From NCBI RefSeq assembly GCF_001263175.1, contig NZ_CP012332.1, forward strand, positions 1,110,001 to 1,174,000: DNA of 64,000 nt. The letters run 5' to 3'. Below the pieces are notes generated by a model. It was not told where the DNA came from, ran no database searches, and saw only the letters and a list, made by a program, of their open reading frames with translations. Position numbers and translations under genes: made by a program. The DNA comes from Vulgatibacter incomptus (GTDB lineage Bacteria > Myxococcota > Myxococcia > Myxococcales > Vulgatibacteraceae). This document shows, piece by piece, positions 38,731 to 46,470 of this stretch (position 1 is the first letter of the stretch; the number at the start of each line of letters is the position of its first letter).

Positions 38731-38860
38731 GAGTTCGTGAAGATATTCACGAACTCTCGCGAGCCGGAGGCGAGCAAACGAAAAGGAGCGCCCTCGCGCG
38801 AAGCGCGAGCTGAAGAAAGCGGGCCCGCTTCGGCGGGGCCGATTTCTTCACACGCTCTGA
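38728..38860. repeat. palindromic intergenic element, copy E
   Basis: This 133-bp copy begins at the HupE stop codon (TGAGAGTTCGTGAAGA) and ends TTCTTCACACGCTCTGA. Local hairpins are GAGTTCGTGAA/TTCACGAACTC, GCGCGAAGCGCG and GGGCCCGCTTCGGCGGGGCC. It contains the module GCGAGCCGGAGGCGAGCAAACG found in copies C, F and fragment G. It separates HupE from the convergent gene ending at 38868. Confidence 0.88.
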
Positions 38861-38867
38861 CGGCCGC

Positions 38868-39332
38868 TCAAAGAGGCGCGTCTGCCGAGCCGCCGGAGGA
38901 GAGGCGGGCGCGGCGATCGACCTCGAGGGCGAGGAGGCCGTCGATCAACATCGCGGATTCCTCCGCACCGGTCCGGTTCAGCTCGCAGACGAAGGCGGTC
39001 TCGGGATCCGAGAGGCGCCTCGAGAGCTCCGCCAGGGCCGCGTAGCGATCGGCCGAGGCCCGGGTCTGGGCGAGCGCAAGCTCCAGCGCCTCGTCCAGTC
39101 GATCGATGATCGGCGGGACCGGCGCCAGCCTCGGGACCGCGAAGAGGGCCGCGAGGCGCCGCTCGATCCGGGAGCGCCGGGCCTGCGCCGAAGCCGAGAG
39201 CTCGGTCAGCCTCGTCGCCAGCTCCGGCGACGCCACCTGCGCAACGGCCTCCGCCATCCCCTCGAGGAGCGTCTCTGCGTGTCGCTCCGCGCGCCATTCG
39301 AACGACAGTCCCTCGGTCAGCCGATCGCCCAT
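38868..39332 (-). CDS. helical hypothetical protein
   Basis: This 154-residue protein is almost entirely helical and rich in Ala, Arg, Leu and Glu, with phrases such as LLEGMAEAVAQVASPELATR and YAALAELSRRLSDPETAFVC. The pattern suggests a four-helix bundle of ferritin-like size, but the His/Glu metal ligands are not conserved in an obvious way. Start ATG 39332. It faces away from the gene at 39612, which encodes a protein of similar length and layout, possibly a distant paralogue. Function unknown. Confidence 0.62.
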   Translation of the reverse strand: MGDRLTEGLSFEWRAERHAETLLEGMAEAVAQVASPELATRLTELSASAQARRSRIERRLAALFAVPRLAPVPPIIDRLDEALELALAQTRASADRYAALAELSRRLSDPETAFVCELNRTGAEESAMLIDGLLALEVDRRARLSSGGSADAPL

Positions 39333-39514
39333 CCGTCTCCTCCGCCCGTCGTTCTTTCTGCTCTCGATAGCAATCCACGGGCCCACACCGCGGTAGTCCT
39401 TCCCCGGCGCCGTCGGTGCGGTCGCCGGGGCGGATGGGACCCTTCCGGTGCGGAAGACTTCTTCCAGGCCGGGCGCCCGCCGTCGCCTTCCGACCTGCGG
39501 ACGTCGACCTTCCG

Positions 39515-39563
39515 GCGAGCCGGAGGCGAGCAAACGAAAAGGAGCGCTCTCGCGCTTCGCGCG
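39515..39563. repeat. palindromic element fragment G
   Basis: This fragment has the internal module GCGAGCCGGAGGCGAGCAAACG, then AAAAGGAGCGC and a CGCGCTTCGCGCG hairpin, close to copy E, but without the terminal inverted repeats. It lies in the 280-base gap between the two divergent helical-protein genes, the only copy not directly at a gene end. No gene is seen elsewhere in this gap. Confidence 0.7.
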
Positions 39564-39611
39564 GTTGCACGGGCGTCGGCCCGCAGCCACCTTGCAGCTC
39601 GCGGAGGAACG

Positions 39612-40061
39612 ATGGTGGATCGGAGGATGCGCTCGCTGGACGAGCTCGTCGGCGTATTCGGCGCCCTGGCCCACGCCGCCGAGCTGGGGGCGTCCCGCGC
39701 CCGCCGGGCGACCGATCCGATCCTCCGTGCGCGGTGGCTGGCCATCGCAGCCGCGCGGGCGGAGCATCGGGAGCGCGTCGCCGCTCGGATCGCGGCCCTG
39801 CGGGGCGCGAGGCCGATGCGGCCCGGTGAGACGAACGAGCCGGGAGGCGAGCTCGCCCGCCTGCTTCGCGCCGACCTCGCCACGTCCCACGCCCTCGCTG
39901 CCAGATGCCGCCGGGTGGCCCGCCTCGCGACCGCGGTGGGGGATCCGGAGAGCGGGGCCCTGCTCGAGAGGCTGGGGGCCGAGGCGCTGGGGCATGCGGC
40001 CGAGCTTGCCCGGGCCCTCGCCCTCCACTATGCACGCGAGGCACGAGCCGCGGCGCAGTAG
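39612..40061 (+). CDS. helical hypothetical protein
   Basis: This 149-residue, almost all-helical protein has DELVGVFGALAHAAELGASR, a central disordered Pro/Arg patch, and EALGHAAELARALALHYARE at the end. It shares length, helical layout and a D-P-E-S/T-x-x-x-x-L-L-type segment near the C-terminal third with the divergent gene ending at 38868. The ATG has GGAGG four bases upstream. No catalytic motif is visible. It lies upstream of rplC but that gene has its own promoter. Confidence 0.62.
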   Translation: MVDRRMRSLDELVGVFGALAHAAELGASRARRATDPILRARWLAIAAARAEHRERVAARIAALRGARPMRPGETNEPGGELARLLRADLATSHALAARCRRVARLATAVGDPESGALLERLGAEALGHAAELARALALHYAREARAAAQ

Positions 40062-40094
40062 GGGGCCGAAACAGTTCCCGACGCGTGCGAAGGC

Positions 40095-40124
40095 TTGCTT
40101 CTCCGGGGCCGCTTCGACTATCTT
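40095..40124 (+). promoter_or_regulatory. sigma-70 promoter for rplC
   Basis: TTGCTT (40095-40100), an 18-base spacer and TATCTT (40119-40124) lie about 90 bases before the rplC ATG. This fits independent transcription of rplC. Confidence 0.55.
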
Positions 40125-40213
40125 GCGCGCCCCGTCGACCCAACCGGGTCTGCAGGGCAACCCAAGTCTCGATGTTCCCGCCAGAGGCGTGGAACCTCTC
40201 GAGGGAGCGATCC

Positions 40214-40939
40214 ATGAGCAAGATTCGCGGCAAGGGCCTTCTCGGCGTCAAGGTCGGCATGACCTCGATCTTCGGCGAGAACGGCGATCAGATCCCCGTC
40301 ACCGTCGTGCGCGCCGGCCCCAACACCATCCTCGGCGTCAACGCCCTCGGCGACGGCAACGGCACGAATCTCCGCGTCGGCTTCGGCGAGAAGCGCGAGA
40401 AGCTCGTGAACAAGCCCGAGATGGGCGTCTTCAAGAAGGCCAACGTCGCTCCGCTGCGGTGGGTGCGCGAGTTCCGCGTCTCCGAGCAGGACGCCGAGGG
40501 CATGGAGGTCGGCACCAAGCTCGGCGCCGCGCTCTTCCAGGTCGGCCAGTTCCTCGACGTCTGCGGCACCTCCAAGGGCAAGGGCTTCGCGGGCGTGATG
40601 AAGCGCCACAACATGGCCGGCCAGGGCGCCCGCGGTTCGCACGGTGTCCACGAGTTCCACCGTCACGTCGGCTCCATCGGTCAGCGCAAGACGCCGGGCC
40701 GCGTGTTCCCCGGCAAGCGGATGCCCGGCCACATGGGCGTCGATCGCGTCACCGTCCGCAACCTCCAGGTGATCGGTCTCGACGAGACGCAGAACCTCCT
40801 CCTCATCAAGGGCGCGATCCCGGGCCACAACGAGGGCCTCCTGATCCTCCGGCCGGCGGTCAAGGCTCCCCGGGCCAAGTCGGCCGAGGCTGCCAAGAAG
40901 CCGGTGAACCCGATGAAGGCCTCGAAGGGCCGCGGCTAA
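40214..40939 (+). CDS. rplC: 50S ribosomal protein L3, stand-alone gene
   Basis: L3 initiates 50S assembly and lines the peptidyl-transferase region. The 241-residue protein has GLLGVKVGMTSIFGENG at its N-terminus, GTSKGKGFAGVMKRHNMAGQ, and GSIGQRKTPGRVFPGKRMPG with the Gln that is methylated in E. coli. The N-terminus lacks the usual MIGL start and the C-terminus has an added Lys/Ala-rich tail. It is not followed by rplD or other S10-operon genes but has its own promoter and terminator, so it is either a relocated rplC or a second copy. ATG 40214 chosen. Confidence 0.92.
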   Translation: MSKIRGKGLLGVKVGMTSIFGENGDQIPVTVVRAGPNTILGVNALGDGNGTNLRVGFGEKREKLVNKPEMGVFKKANVAPLRWVREFRVSEQDAEGMEVGTKLGAALFQVGQFLDVCGTSKGKGFAGVMKRHNMAGQGARGSHGVHEFHRHVGSIGQRKTPGRVFPGKRMPGHMGVDRVTVRNLQVIGLDETQNLLLIKGAIPGHNEGLLILRPAVKAPRAKSAEAAKKPVNPMKASKGRG

Positions 40940-40962
40940 GCCCGGGATTCCTTCGCGGCAAG

Positions 40963-40995
40963 CGGCCGGCGCCGGGCTCGTCCCGCCGCCGGCCG
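40963..40995 (+). terminator. rho-independent terminator of rplC
   Basis: CGGCCGGCG and CGCCGGCCG form a 9-bp perfect stem 23 bases after the stop codon, followed by TTTCGTTTCT. Confidence 0.8.
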
Positions 40996-41116
40996 TTTCG
41001 TTTCTGCCAACCGGGAACGCTTGCCGGTCGGAGCAGCTTCGAATCGGATGCCTGGAGCGCGGCGTTCCCCTCGGCTACCCTGGGATCTCCAGGCTCATCG
41101 AGGGGGACAGGAGTCC

Positions 41117-42904
41117 ATGGAAGGCCGCGAGTTCAACCCGTTCATGTCCGTCGCGCCCGGGTGGGCGGCGCTCGCGATCCTGCTGGTCCTCGCGCCGTTT
41201 GGCTGTCGAGTGGAGGCCCCGCCGAGCCTGCCTGGCTTGGGCGACGCGTGCGACCCGCGGCTCCCCGACACCTGCGTCGGCAGTTTCTGCCTGCCCCTCG
41301 ACGGAAGCGGGATCTGCAGCCGTGCATGCGACGACTTCGACTCCGAGTGTCCGTCGGGGATGACGTGCCAGGTCGACGCCGAGCAGGGCGCCTTCGTCTG
41401 CAAGCCCGGGTTCCGCTGCTCGAGCGACGAGAGCTGCCCTTCGGGGCACCGCTGCGACACCGATCGGCGCATCTGCTTCATCCCGGTCCAGAGGGGGCTC
41501 TGCGCGCCGTGCACCGCCGACGCCCAGTGCCCGGCAGGCGGAGTCTGCTTTCGCGCGAAGAGCACCGGCGAGCGGTTCTGCACGAGCCCGTGTGGACCGG
41601 ATGTCGCCTGCCCCGACGGTTATCGGTGCATCGGGGACCAGGGCAAGGGCCAATGCGTGCCCCGGGCCGAGACCTGCTACGCCGGGAAGCCGCTATGCGC
41701 CCCCTGCAGGGGAGACGTCGAGTGCGGAAGCGGCAACGCACGGTGTGTGAATAATGTTCTCACAGGTGAGCGGTTTTGCGGACAGGGCTGCAACCCGTCG
41801 TGCGTGTGGGACGAAGCCCGGCGGGAGACGGTCGATCGGGAGACGCGGCAGCCCTGCAGGAGCGGCTGTCCGCAGAACTTCAGCTGCACGCAGACGGGGG
41901 GCGCGAACGACCCCTACCAGTGCGTGCCGAACAGCAACACCTGCATCGGCTACTGCGTCGGAGGCTCGGCCGCCCGGGAGATCGCCGAGTGCGGACCCGG
42001 CTACGAGTGCGATCCCCGGAACAACACCTGCGTCCCGGCGAGCGACGGACGCGCGTGTGCGCCGTGCACGGATGACGACAAGTGCAATCCTCCCGGCAAC
42101 GAGCATGGCGCCTCCTGCATCTCGAGCGGCTCGACCAGCTCCGCGTTCTGCGCGCCCCCTTGTATGACGGACGCCGATTGCGCGAATGCCCTCGGGATCG
42201 GCTTCGCGTGCATGGAGGTGGAGGGGAAGCGCATGTGCGCACCGCTCAGGGGGAGCTGCAAGCGGGGCCTGAAGCGCCTCGGAGAAGACTGTTCCAAGAA
42301 CGGCGAGGCGGACTGCATCGCCGGCGTCTGCCTGCGATACGGTGACCTGGGCATCTGCTCGGGGCCATGCAGGGCCGACGCCGATTGTGGCGACTCGCGA
42401 TACCAGTGTTGTCCCACCACGCCGGACGGCACGAGCTACGATTGCCGCGCCTCGACCTCGGAGGAGCAGGGCGGCGTATGCGTGCCTCGCGGAGGCACTT
42501 TCGGCGACGATTGCGAGCCCGGTCGTCCGCCGTGCCGCGACGGCTACTGCCTCGACATCGGAACTGCGCGCCTCTGCACTGCGGCGTGCGGGCGCGCCGA
42601 GGATTGCGATTTCGCTTCGGGGACCTCTGGCGCTTTCTGGTGTCAGGACGCCGAGATGGTGGACGAAAACGGAGAGCGCGAAGGTCAGGTCAAGGTCTGC
42701 TTCCCGCGTGGTGGCGGCGAGCTCGGATCCGATTGCTCGTTCGGTCCTGCTGCCTGTGTCGGCGGCTACTGCATCAAGAAACGCAGCGGAAACGTCTGCA
42801 CGCAGGCTTGCAGCGACAAGGAAGCTCCTTGCCCCGAGGGCTGGGCCTGCGAGCCGCACCAGACGGTGAATGGGAAAGAGTTGAACGTCTGCGTTCCGGG
42901 CTGA
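41117..42904 (+). CDS. cysteine-rich lipoprotein
   Basis: This 595-residue lipoprotein has the signal segment ALAILLVLAPFGC, then very many Cys spread along the length. They occur in short recurring units such as GDACDPRLPDTC, CTADAQCPAGGVCFRAKSTG, CGPDVACPDGYRC and CRADADCGDSRYQCC. The repeat C-x-x-D-x-D-C-P-x-G-x-x-C pattern is common in myxobacterial surface lipoproteins with disulfide-rich knottin-like modules. ATG 41117 is used; ATG 41144 is also possible. It precedes the vWA-like lipoprotein and glt genes on the same strand but is separated from them by repeat copy F, so operon membership is unclear. Confidence 0.78.
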   Translation: MEGREFNPFMSVAPGWAALAILLVLAPFGCRVEAPPSLPGLGDACDPRLPDTCVGSFCLPLDGSGICSRACDDFDSECPSGMTCQVDAEQGAFVCKPGFRCSSDESCPSGHRCDTDRRICFIPVQRGLCAPCTADAQCPAGGVCFRAKSTGERFCTSPCGPDVACPDGYRCIGDQGKGQCVPRAETCYAGKPLCAPCRGDVECGSGNARCVNNVLTGERFCGQGCNPSCVWDEARRETVDRETRQPCRSGCPQNFSCTQTGGANDPYQCVPNSNTCIGYCVGGSAAREIAECGPGYECDPRNNTCVPASDGRACAPCTDDDKCNPPGNEHGASCISSGSTSSAFCAPPCMTDADCANALGIGFACMEVEGKRMCAPLRGSCKRGLKRLGEDCSKNGEADCIAGVCLRYGDLGICSGPCRADADCGDSRYQCCPTTPDGTSYDCRASTSEEQGGVCVPRGGTFGDDCEPGRPPCRDGYCLDIGTARLCTAACGRAEDCDFASGTSGAFWCQDAEMVDENGEREGQVKVCFPRGGGELGSDCSFGPAACVGGYCIKKRSGNVCTQACSDKEAPCPEGWACEPHQTVNGKELNVCVPG

Positions 42905-43033
42905 GAGTTCGTGAAGAAGTTCACGAACTCTCGCGAGCCGGAGGCGAGCAATCGAAAAAGAGCGCCTCTTGCGCGTAGCGCGAGATGAAGAATCGCTCCC
43001 GCGAGGAGGGGGCGAATTCTTCACACGCTCTGA
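42902..43033. repeat. palindromic intergenic element, copy F
   Basis: This 132-bp copy begins at the stop codon of the Cys-rich lipoprotein gene (TGAGAGTTCGTGAAGAA) and ends TTCTTCACACGCTCTGA. It has the GAGTTCGTGAA/TTCACGAACTC hairpin, the GCGAGCCGGAGGCGAGCAA module and a GCGCGTAGCGCG motif. The right-hand hairpin core is different from other copies (TCGCTCCCGCGAGGAGGGGGCGA). Confidence 0.88.
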
Positions 43034-43085
43034 GGCCGCGCTACCGCCGTCGGAGGGATTGGACCATGCGGCAGCGGAACCCCGC

Positions 43086-43114
43086 TTGAACCTCCAAACG
43101 ACCCGTGGTAGCAA
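43086..43114 (+). promoter_or_regulatory. candidate promoter upstream of the glt run
   Basis: TTGAAC (43086-43091), a 17-base spacer and TAGCAA (43109-43114) lie about 70 bases before the vWA-like lipoprotein start. The -10 match is modest. Confidence 0.4.
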
Positions 43115-43181
43115 ATTCAGCCTCCCCATTTGGCGACCGTGCAGAAGAGCACGTCGTCTTTCGGAATTTGGAGTCGGCTTC

Positions 43182-44705
43182 ATGTCGTGGCCTTCTCGCG
43201 CTCGTTCGTCTGCATCGGCACGCCTTCGTGCGTCGGCGGTCGTGGCGCGCGAAGGCGAGCGGCGCGTTGCGACGGCCGATGGGGCGCGAGACGGTGAGGG
43301 GTGCACCGCGTCCTCTGGCGGGACGAACGGCGGCAGAACCCTTGAGCTGCCCCGGCTCTCCATCGTGGCGGGGCTCGTCGCGGCGACCTGCGCATGCAGC
43401 GATCCCAAGCTCCAACGCGCACCAGACGACTTGAGGGTGGTCGCAGGCCCGAAGACCGTGGACGAGGGGCCGCCGCGGGTGGAGATCGCCGACCCGGAGA
43501 TCGATCCCAGCGATTTCCACGTGAACCGCCCGACGCACTGCGACACGTTCCGGCAGGAGACCCTCGCGAAGGTGGACGTGCTCTGGGTCCTCGATCCGTC
43601 GCTATCCGCGGACCGCGTGTCCCAAACGATCGCGCCTGGGGTGCACGCTGTCGCCACTGCGCTCGCAGGCGCCGTTCCCCCGGTCGATTTCCGCTTCGGC
43701 TTGATCTCGGGCGACGTGAGCGACGGCAGGGCTGGGGCGCTACGGGGCGTGCGCGACGCCGCCGGTACCATTTCCCGGTTTGTGGCGTGCGATAGCGAGC
43801 TTGGCTGCAACATGGGCTCTCTATCCGATACGGTCGACGCCTTCGTCAGGGCCATGGTCGGCAACGCCGGCAGCGGCGCGATGGGGAAGGGTCTCCTTGC
43901 CGCCTCCCTTGCGGTGGCGGATTCCGAGAGGAACAAGGGCTTCATCCGCAATGAAGCCGCTCTCCGCGTGATCTTCCTGTCGGCGGAGGACGACACCTCG
44001 TGCCGTCCTTTCGTCGACGCGACCGTAGAGGCGGCCTGCACCTCCACCCGGACCTGCCGCTGTGCGGACGATCCCGAGTGGGGTTCCGTCGATTACTTCG
44101 CTCGCTTCTTCGCGGGCCTGAAGGGCTTCGGCAACGAAGGCTCGGTGCACGTGGACGCCGTGGTCGCCCAGGGCCACGACGAGCTCGACATCCCGGGTGG
44201 CGTTCGCTCCGAGGGCTGCAGCTTCGACCCGGATCGGCCCTGCGCGGTGCCCGGCGCCGACGGCGCCGAGTGCGCCTTCCACGCTCCGCGCTACCTCTCC
44301 CTCGCCCAATCGACGGGCGGCGTCGCTGCCGACCTCTGCAACCTCCAGCCGGAAGATTTCAACCGCCTGGGCACGTCGGTTTCGGGCGCGCGCAGGGAGT
44401 TCCGGCTGACCCGGGTGCCGATTTCTTCGTCGATCGAAGTGGTGGTAGTGCCAAACGATCCCGTTTCGTGCAATCCTCCGTCCTCCCCCTGTTTGGACTC
44501 CGGACTCGAATGCGTCCGGGGGCGCTGCGCCCGGAAGGTGAACGAGCGCGGCGTACAGGACGATGGTTGGCAGCACGATTTCTGTCTGGGCGAAGGTGCC
44601 GAGAACGTGATTCGATTCAATGGCGGGTCGATGCCGGGTAAGCTGCAGACCCTCGAGGTCTGCTACGACGTCGACGTAGATGCCGATCTCTCACAGTGCC
44701 GGTGA
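43182..44705 (+). CDS. vWA-like lipoprotein at the gltK position
   Basis: The protein has a hydrophobic signal LSIVAGLVAATCACSD, probably a lipoprotein signal. A von Willebrand A-like domain follows, with a DPSLS motif (VDVLWVLDPSLSADRV) in the place of the DxSxS metal site and LRVIFLSAEDDTSC later. Cys-rich segments follow (CTSTRTCRCADDPEWGS, CLDSGLECVRGRC). It ends 28 bases before the first glt barrel gene, so it is likely co-transcribed. In M. xanthus the lipoprotein gene gltK lies just before gltB, so this may be its positional counterpart; that is by synteny only. The start is uncertain: ATG 43182 leaves a long Arg-rich stretch before the signal. Confidence 0.7.
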   Translation: MSWPSRARSSASARLRASAVVAREGERRVATADGARDGEGCTASSGGTNGGRTLELPRLSIVAGLVAATCACSDPKLQRAPDDLRVVAGPKTVDEGPPRVEIADPEIDPSDFHVNRPTHCDTFRQETLAKVDVLWVLDPSLSADRVSQTIAPGVHAVATALAGAVPPVDFRFGLISGDVSDGRAGALRGVRDAAGTISRFVACDSELGCNMGSLSDTVDAFVRAMVGNAGSGAMGKGLLAASLAVADSERNKGFIRNEAALRVIFLSAEDDTSCRPFVDATVEAACTSTRTCRCADDPEWGSVDYFARFFAGLKGFGNEGSVHVDAVVAQGHDELDIPGGVRSEGCSFDPDRPCAVPGADGAECAFHAPRYLSLAQSTGGVAADLCNLQPEDFNRLGTSVSGARREFRLTRVPISSSIEVVVVPNDPVSCNPPSSPCLDSGLECVRGRCARKVNERGVQDDGWQHDFCLGEGAENVIRFNGGSMPGKLQTLEVCYDVDVDADLSQCR

Positions 44706-44733
44706 AAGGCGCGAGGCAAGGTAACAACTCTCC

Positions 44734-45567
44734 ATGGAAAGATTCGTGAACCGGAGCCTGCTCTCTCTCTTGACCGCACTTCTCGCCGTCGCCGTCGTGG
44801 CTCCCGACCTCGCTCGGGCCGACGACGTCGTCGAGAAGGTGGTCGTCCGCAACCGCAAGCACAGGGTCATGGATGCGCTCGAACTCAGCCCATCCGTCGG
44901 CTTCTCGGTGACGAACCGGTTGACCTCCCAGACCAACTTCCAACTCGGAATCGCGTACAACTTCTCCGAGACCTTCGCCCTCGAGGCCCGCGGCGGCTAC
45001 GCCCTCGGCGGCCTGACCTCGGTCGGCGACGACGCTCGCGCCAGCAGGAAGACGAACCCGTTCACGACGAACGAGAAGCTGGTCGACGAGTTCCAGGATC
45101 TCTGGCGCCTGCAGTGGCAGGCCCTCCTGATGCCCAGGTGGACGCCGATCTACGGCAAGATCAACCTGGCCACGGAGCTGCCCATCCACTTCCAGGCCTA
45201 CCTGACGGCCGGCGGCGGAGCGGTCGGGCTGACCCAGGATTCCGTCCTCTACTGCCAGCAGTCGCTCTCGGGCAGCGAGGAGAGCGCCAAGACCGGCTTC
45301 GCCGACGTGTGCCCCGGATTCGCCAACGAGACCCGGGCCGACTGGGCCATCGCGGGCGGCGGCGGGTTCCGCTTCTTCGTCACCGACAGCGTCCTGCTCC
45401 GCATGGAGATCTTCGACATCGCGTACCCCGACACCTACCGGAAGGGAATCGATCGGGGTAGGGCGGCACGTGAGGTCATGGGCGCTGCACCGCAGGAAGG
45501 CACCGTGACCAGCGCCGGCCTGACCAACGTCCTCTTCTTCAACCTGGGCGCGTCCGTCGTCTTCTAA
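44734..45567 (+). CDS. gltB: outer-membrane beta-barrel protein, GltB-like
   Basis: This 277-residue protein has a signal peptide ending in DLARADD and amphipathic beta strands with alternating hydrophobics (NFQLGIAYNFSETFALEARG, FFNLGASVVF), ending in Phe as outer-membrane barrels do. In M. xanthus GltA and GltB are paired outer-membrane barrels of the gliding complex, encoded between gltK and gltC. This gene and the next have the same relation to a TPR gene, so I assign gltB and gltA by order; the two could be swapped. It is 19 bases from the next gene. Confidence 0.72.
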   Translation: MERFVNRSLLSLLTALLAVAVVAPDLARADDVVEKVVVRNRKHRVMDALELSPSVGFSVTNRLTSQTNFQLGIAYNFSETFALEARGGYALGGLTSVGDDARASRKTNPFTTNEKLVDEFQDLWRLQWQALLMPRWTPIYGKINLATELPIHFQAYLTAGGGAVGLTQDSVLYCQQSLSGSEESAKTGFADVCPGFANETRADWAIAGGGGFRFFVTDSVLLRMEIFDIAYPDTYRKGIDRGRAAREVMGAAPQEGTVTSAGLTNVLFFNLGASVVF

Positions 45568-45585
45568 CTGCGAGCTCGACTACCG

Positions 45586-46449
45586 ATGAAGACCTATCTG
45601 AATCGAATCCTCGCCGGGCTTTTCGCCGCGGCGCTCCCCACCTTCGCACTCGCCGAGGACGCGGGCGTTCCCGCCGGCTTCGTCGAGGTCTCGGACAACG
45701 TGACGAGCGACAACCTCCGTCTCCATACCGTGCAGCGGAAGGAGTTCTCGGACGGAGGCCGCCACGAGGTCGTCCTCTATCCCGGGATCGTGCAGCTCAA
45801 CACCAAGTTCACGAGCCACGCGGGCTTCGGCGCCCAGTACGTCTACCACCTGCACGAGAACTTCGCCCTCCAGGCGATGGGCCAGTACTTCTGGCACAAC
45901 CAGCAGGTGGGCTTCGTGGGCGATCTGAACACCCGGGCCCAGCTCACCCCGGAGGCTGCCACCGCGCTCACGCTGCAGTGGGCGGCCACCGGCGGCTTCG
46001 AGGTCGCGCCGATCTACGGCAAGTTCTCGTTCTACGAGGGCGCGATCGGGCACTTCAGCATAGTGCTCTCCGGCGGCGCCGGCGTCGGCGGGACCCGGAT
46101 CCAGCTCCAGGACAACCCCGAGCCCACCTTCGGCGACACGGGCATGAAGTTCGTCGGCCAGGTCGGCGCGGGCTTCCGCGTGCGGCTGAACGAAAACCTC
46201 CTCGTTCGCCTCGAGTTCCGCGACCTCGTCTACACGGCCAAGGTCGACCGGATCAATGGCTGCTCCGCCGCGGACCTCGACGCCATCAACCGCGGGTCGG
46301 GCTCCGTCACCGGGAGCTGCAAGGAGGAGAAGTTCTCCGGCAGCGATGCCAATGCGCAGAAGACCATCGCGGGCGAGCTCGTCAAGCAGCCCAGCTCGGA
46401 CGTGCTGAACAACCTCGGCGTCTACGGCGGCGTCTCCTACACCTTCTAA
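45586..46449 (+). CDS. gltA: outer-membrane beta-barrel protein, GltA-like
   Basis: This 287-residue protein has a signal peptide ending TFALAED and many beta strands (AGFGAQYVYHLHENFALQAM, GAGFRVRLNENLLVRLEF), ending GVYGGVSYTF. It shares strand layout and motifs such as YGKFSFYEGAIGHF with the preceding YGKINLATELPIHF, so the two are paralogues. It is assigned GltA by position in the gltK-gltB-gltA-gltC order. The gliding complex spans the envelope and GltA/B anchor it in the outer membrane. Confidence 0.72.
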   Translation: MKTYLNRILAGLFAAALPTFALAEDAGVPAGFVEVSDNVTSDNLRLHTVQRKEFSDGGRHEVVLYPGIVQLNTKFTSHAGFGAQYVYHLHENFALQAMGQYFWHNQQVGFVGDLNTRAQLTPEAATALTLQWAATGGFEVAPIYGKFSFYEGAIGHFSIVLSGGAGVGGTRIQLQDNPEPTFGDTGMKFVGQVGAGFRVRLNENLLVRLEFRDLVYTAKVDRINGCSAADLDAINRGSGSVTGSCKEEKFSGSDANAQKTIAGELVKQPSSDVLNNLGVYGGVSYTF

Positions 46450-46470
46450 GCACTCGAGGATCGGACTCAG

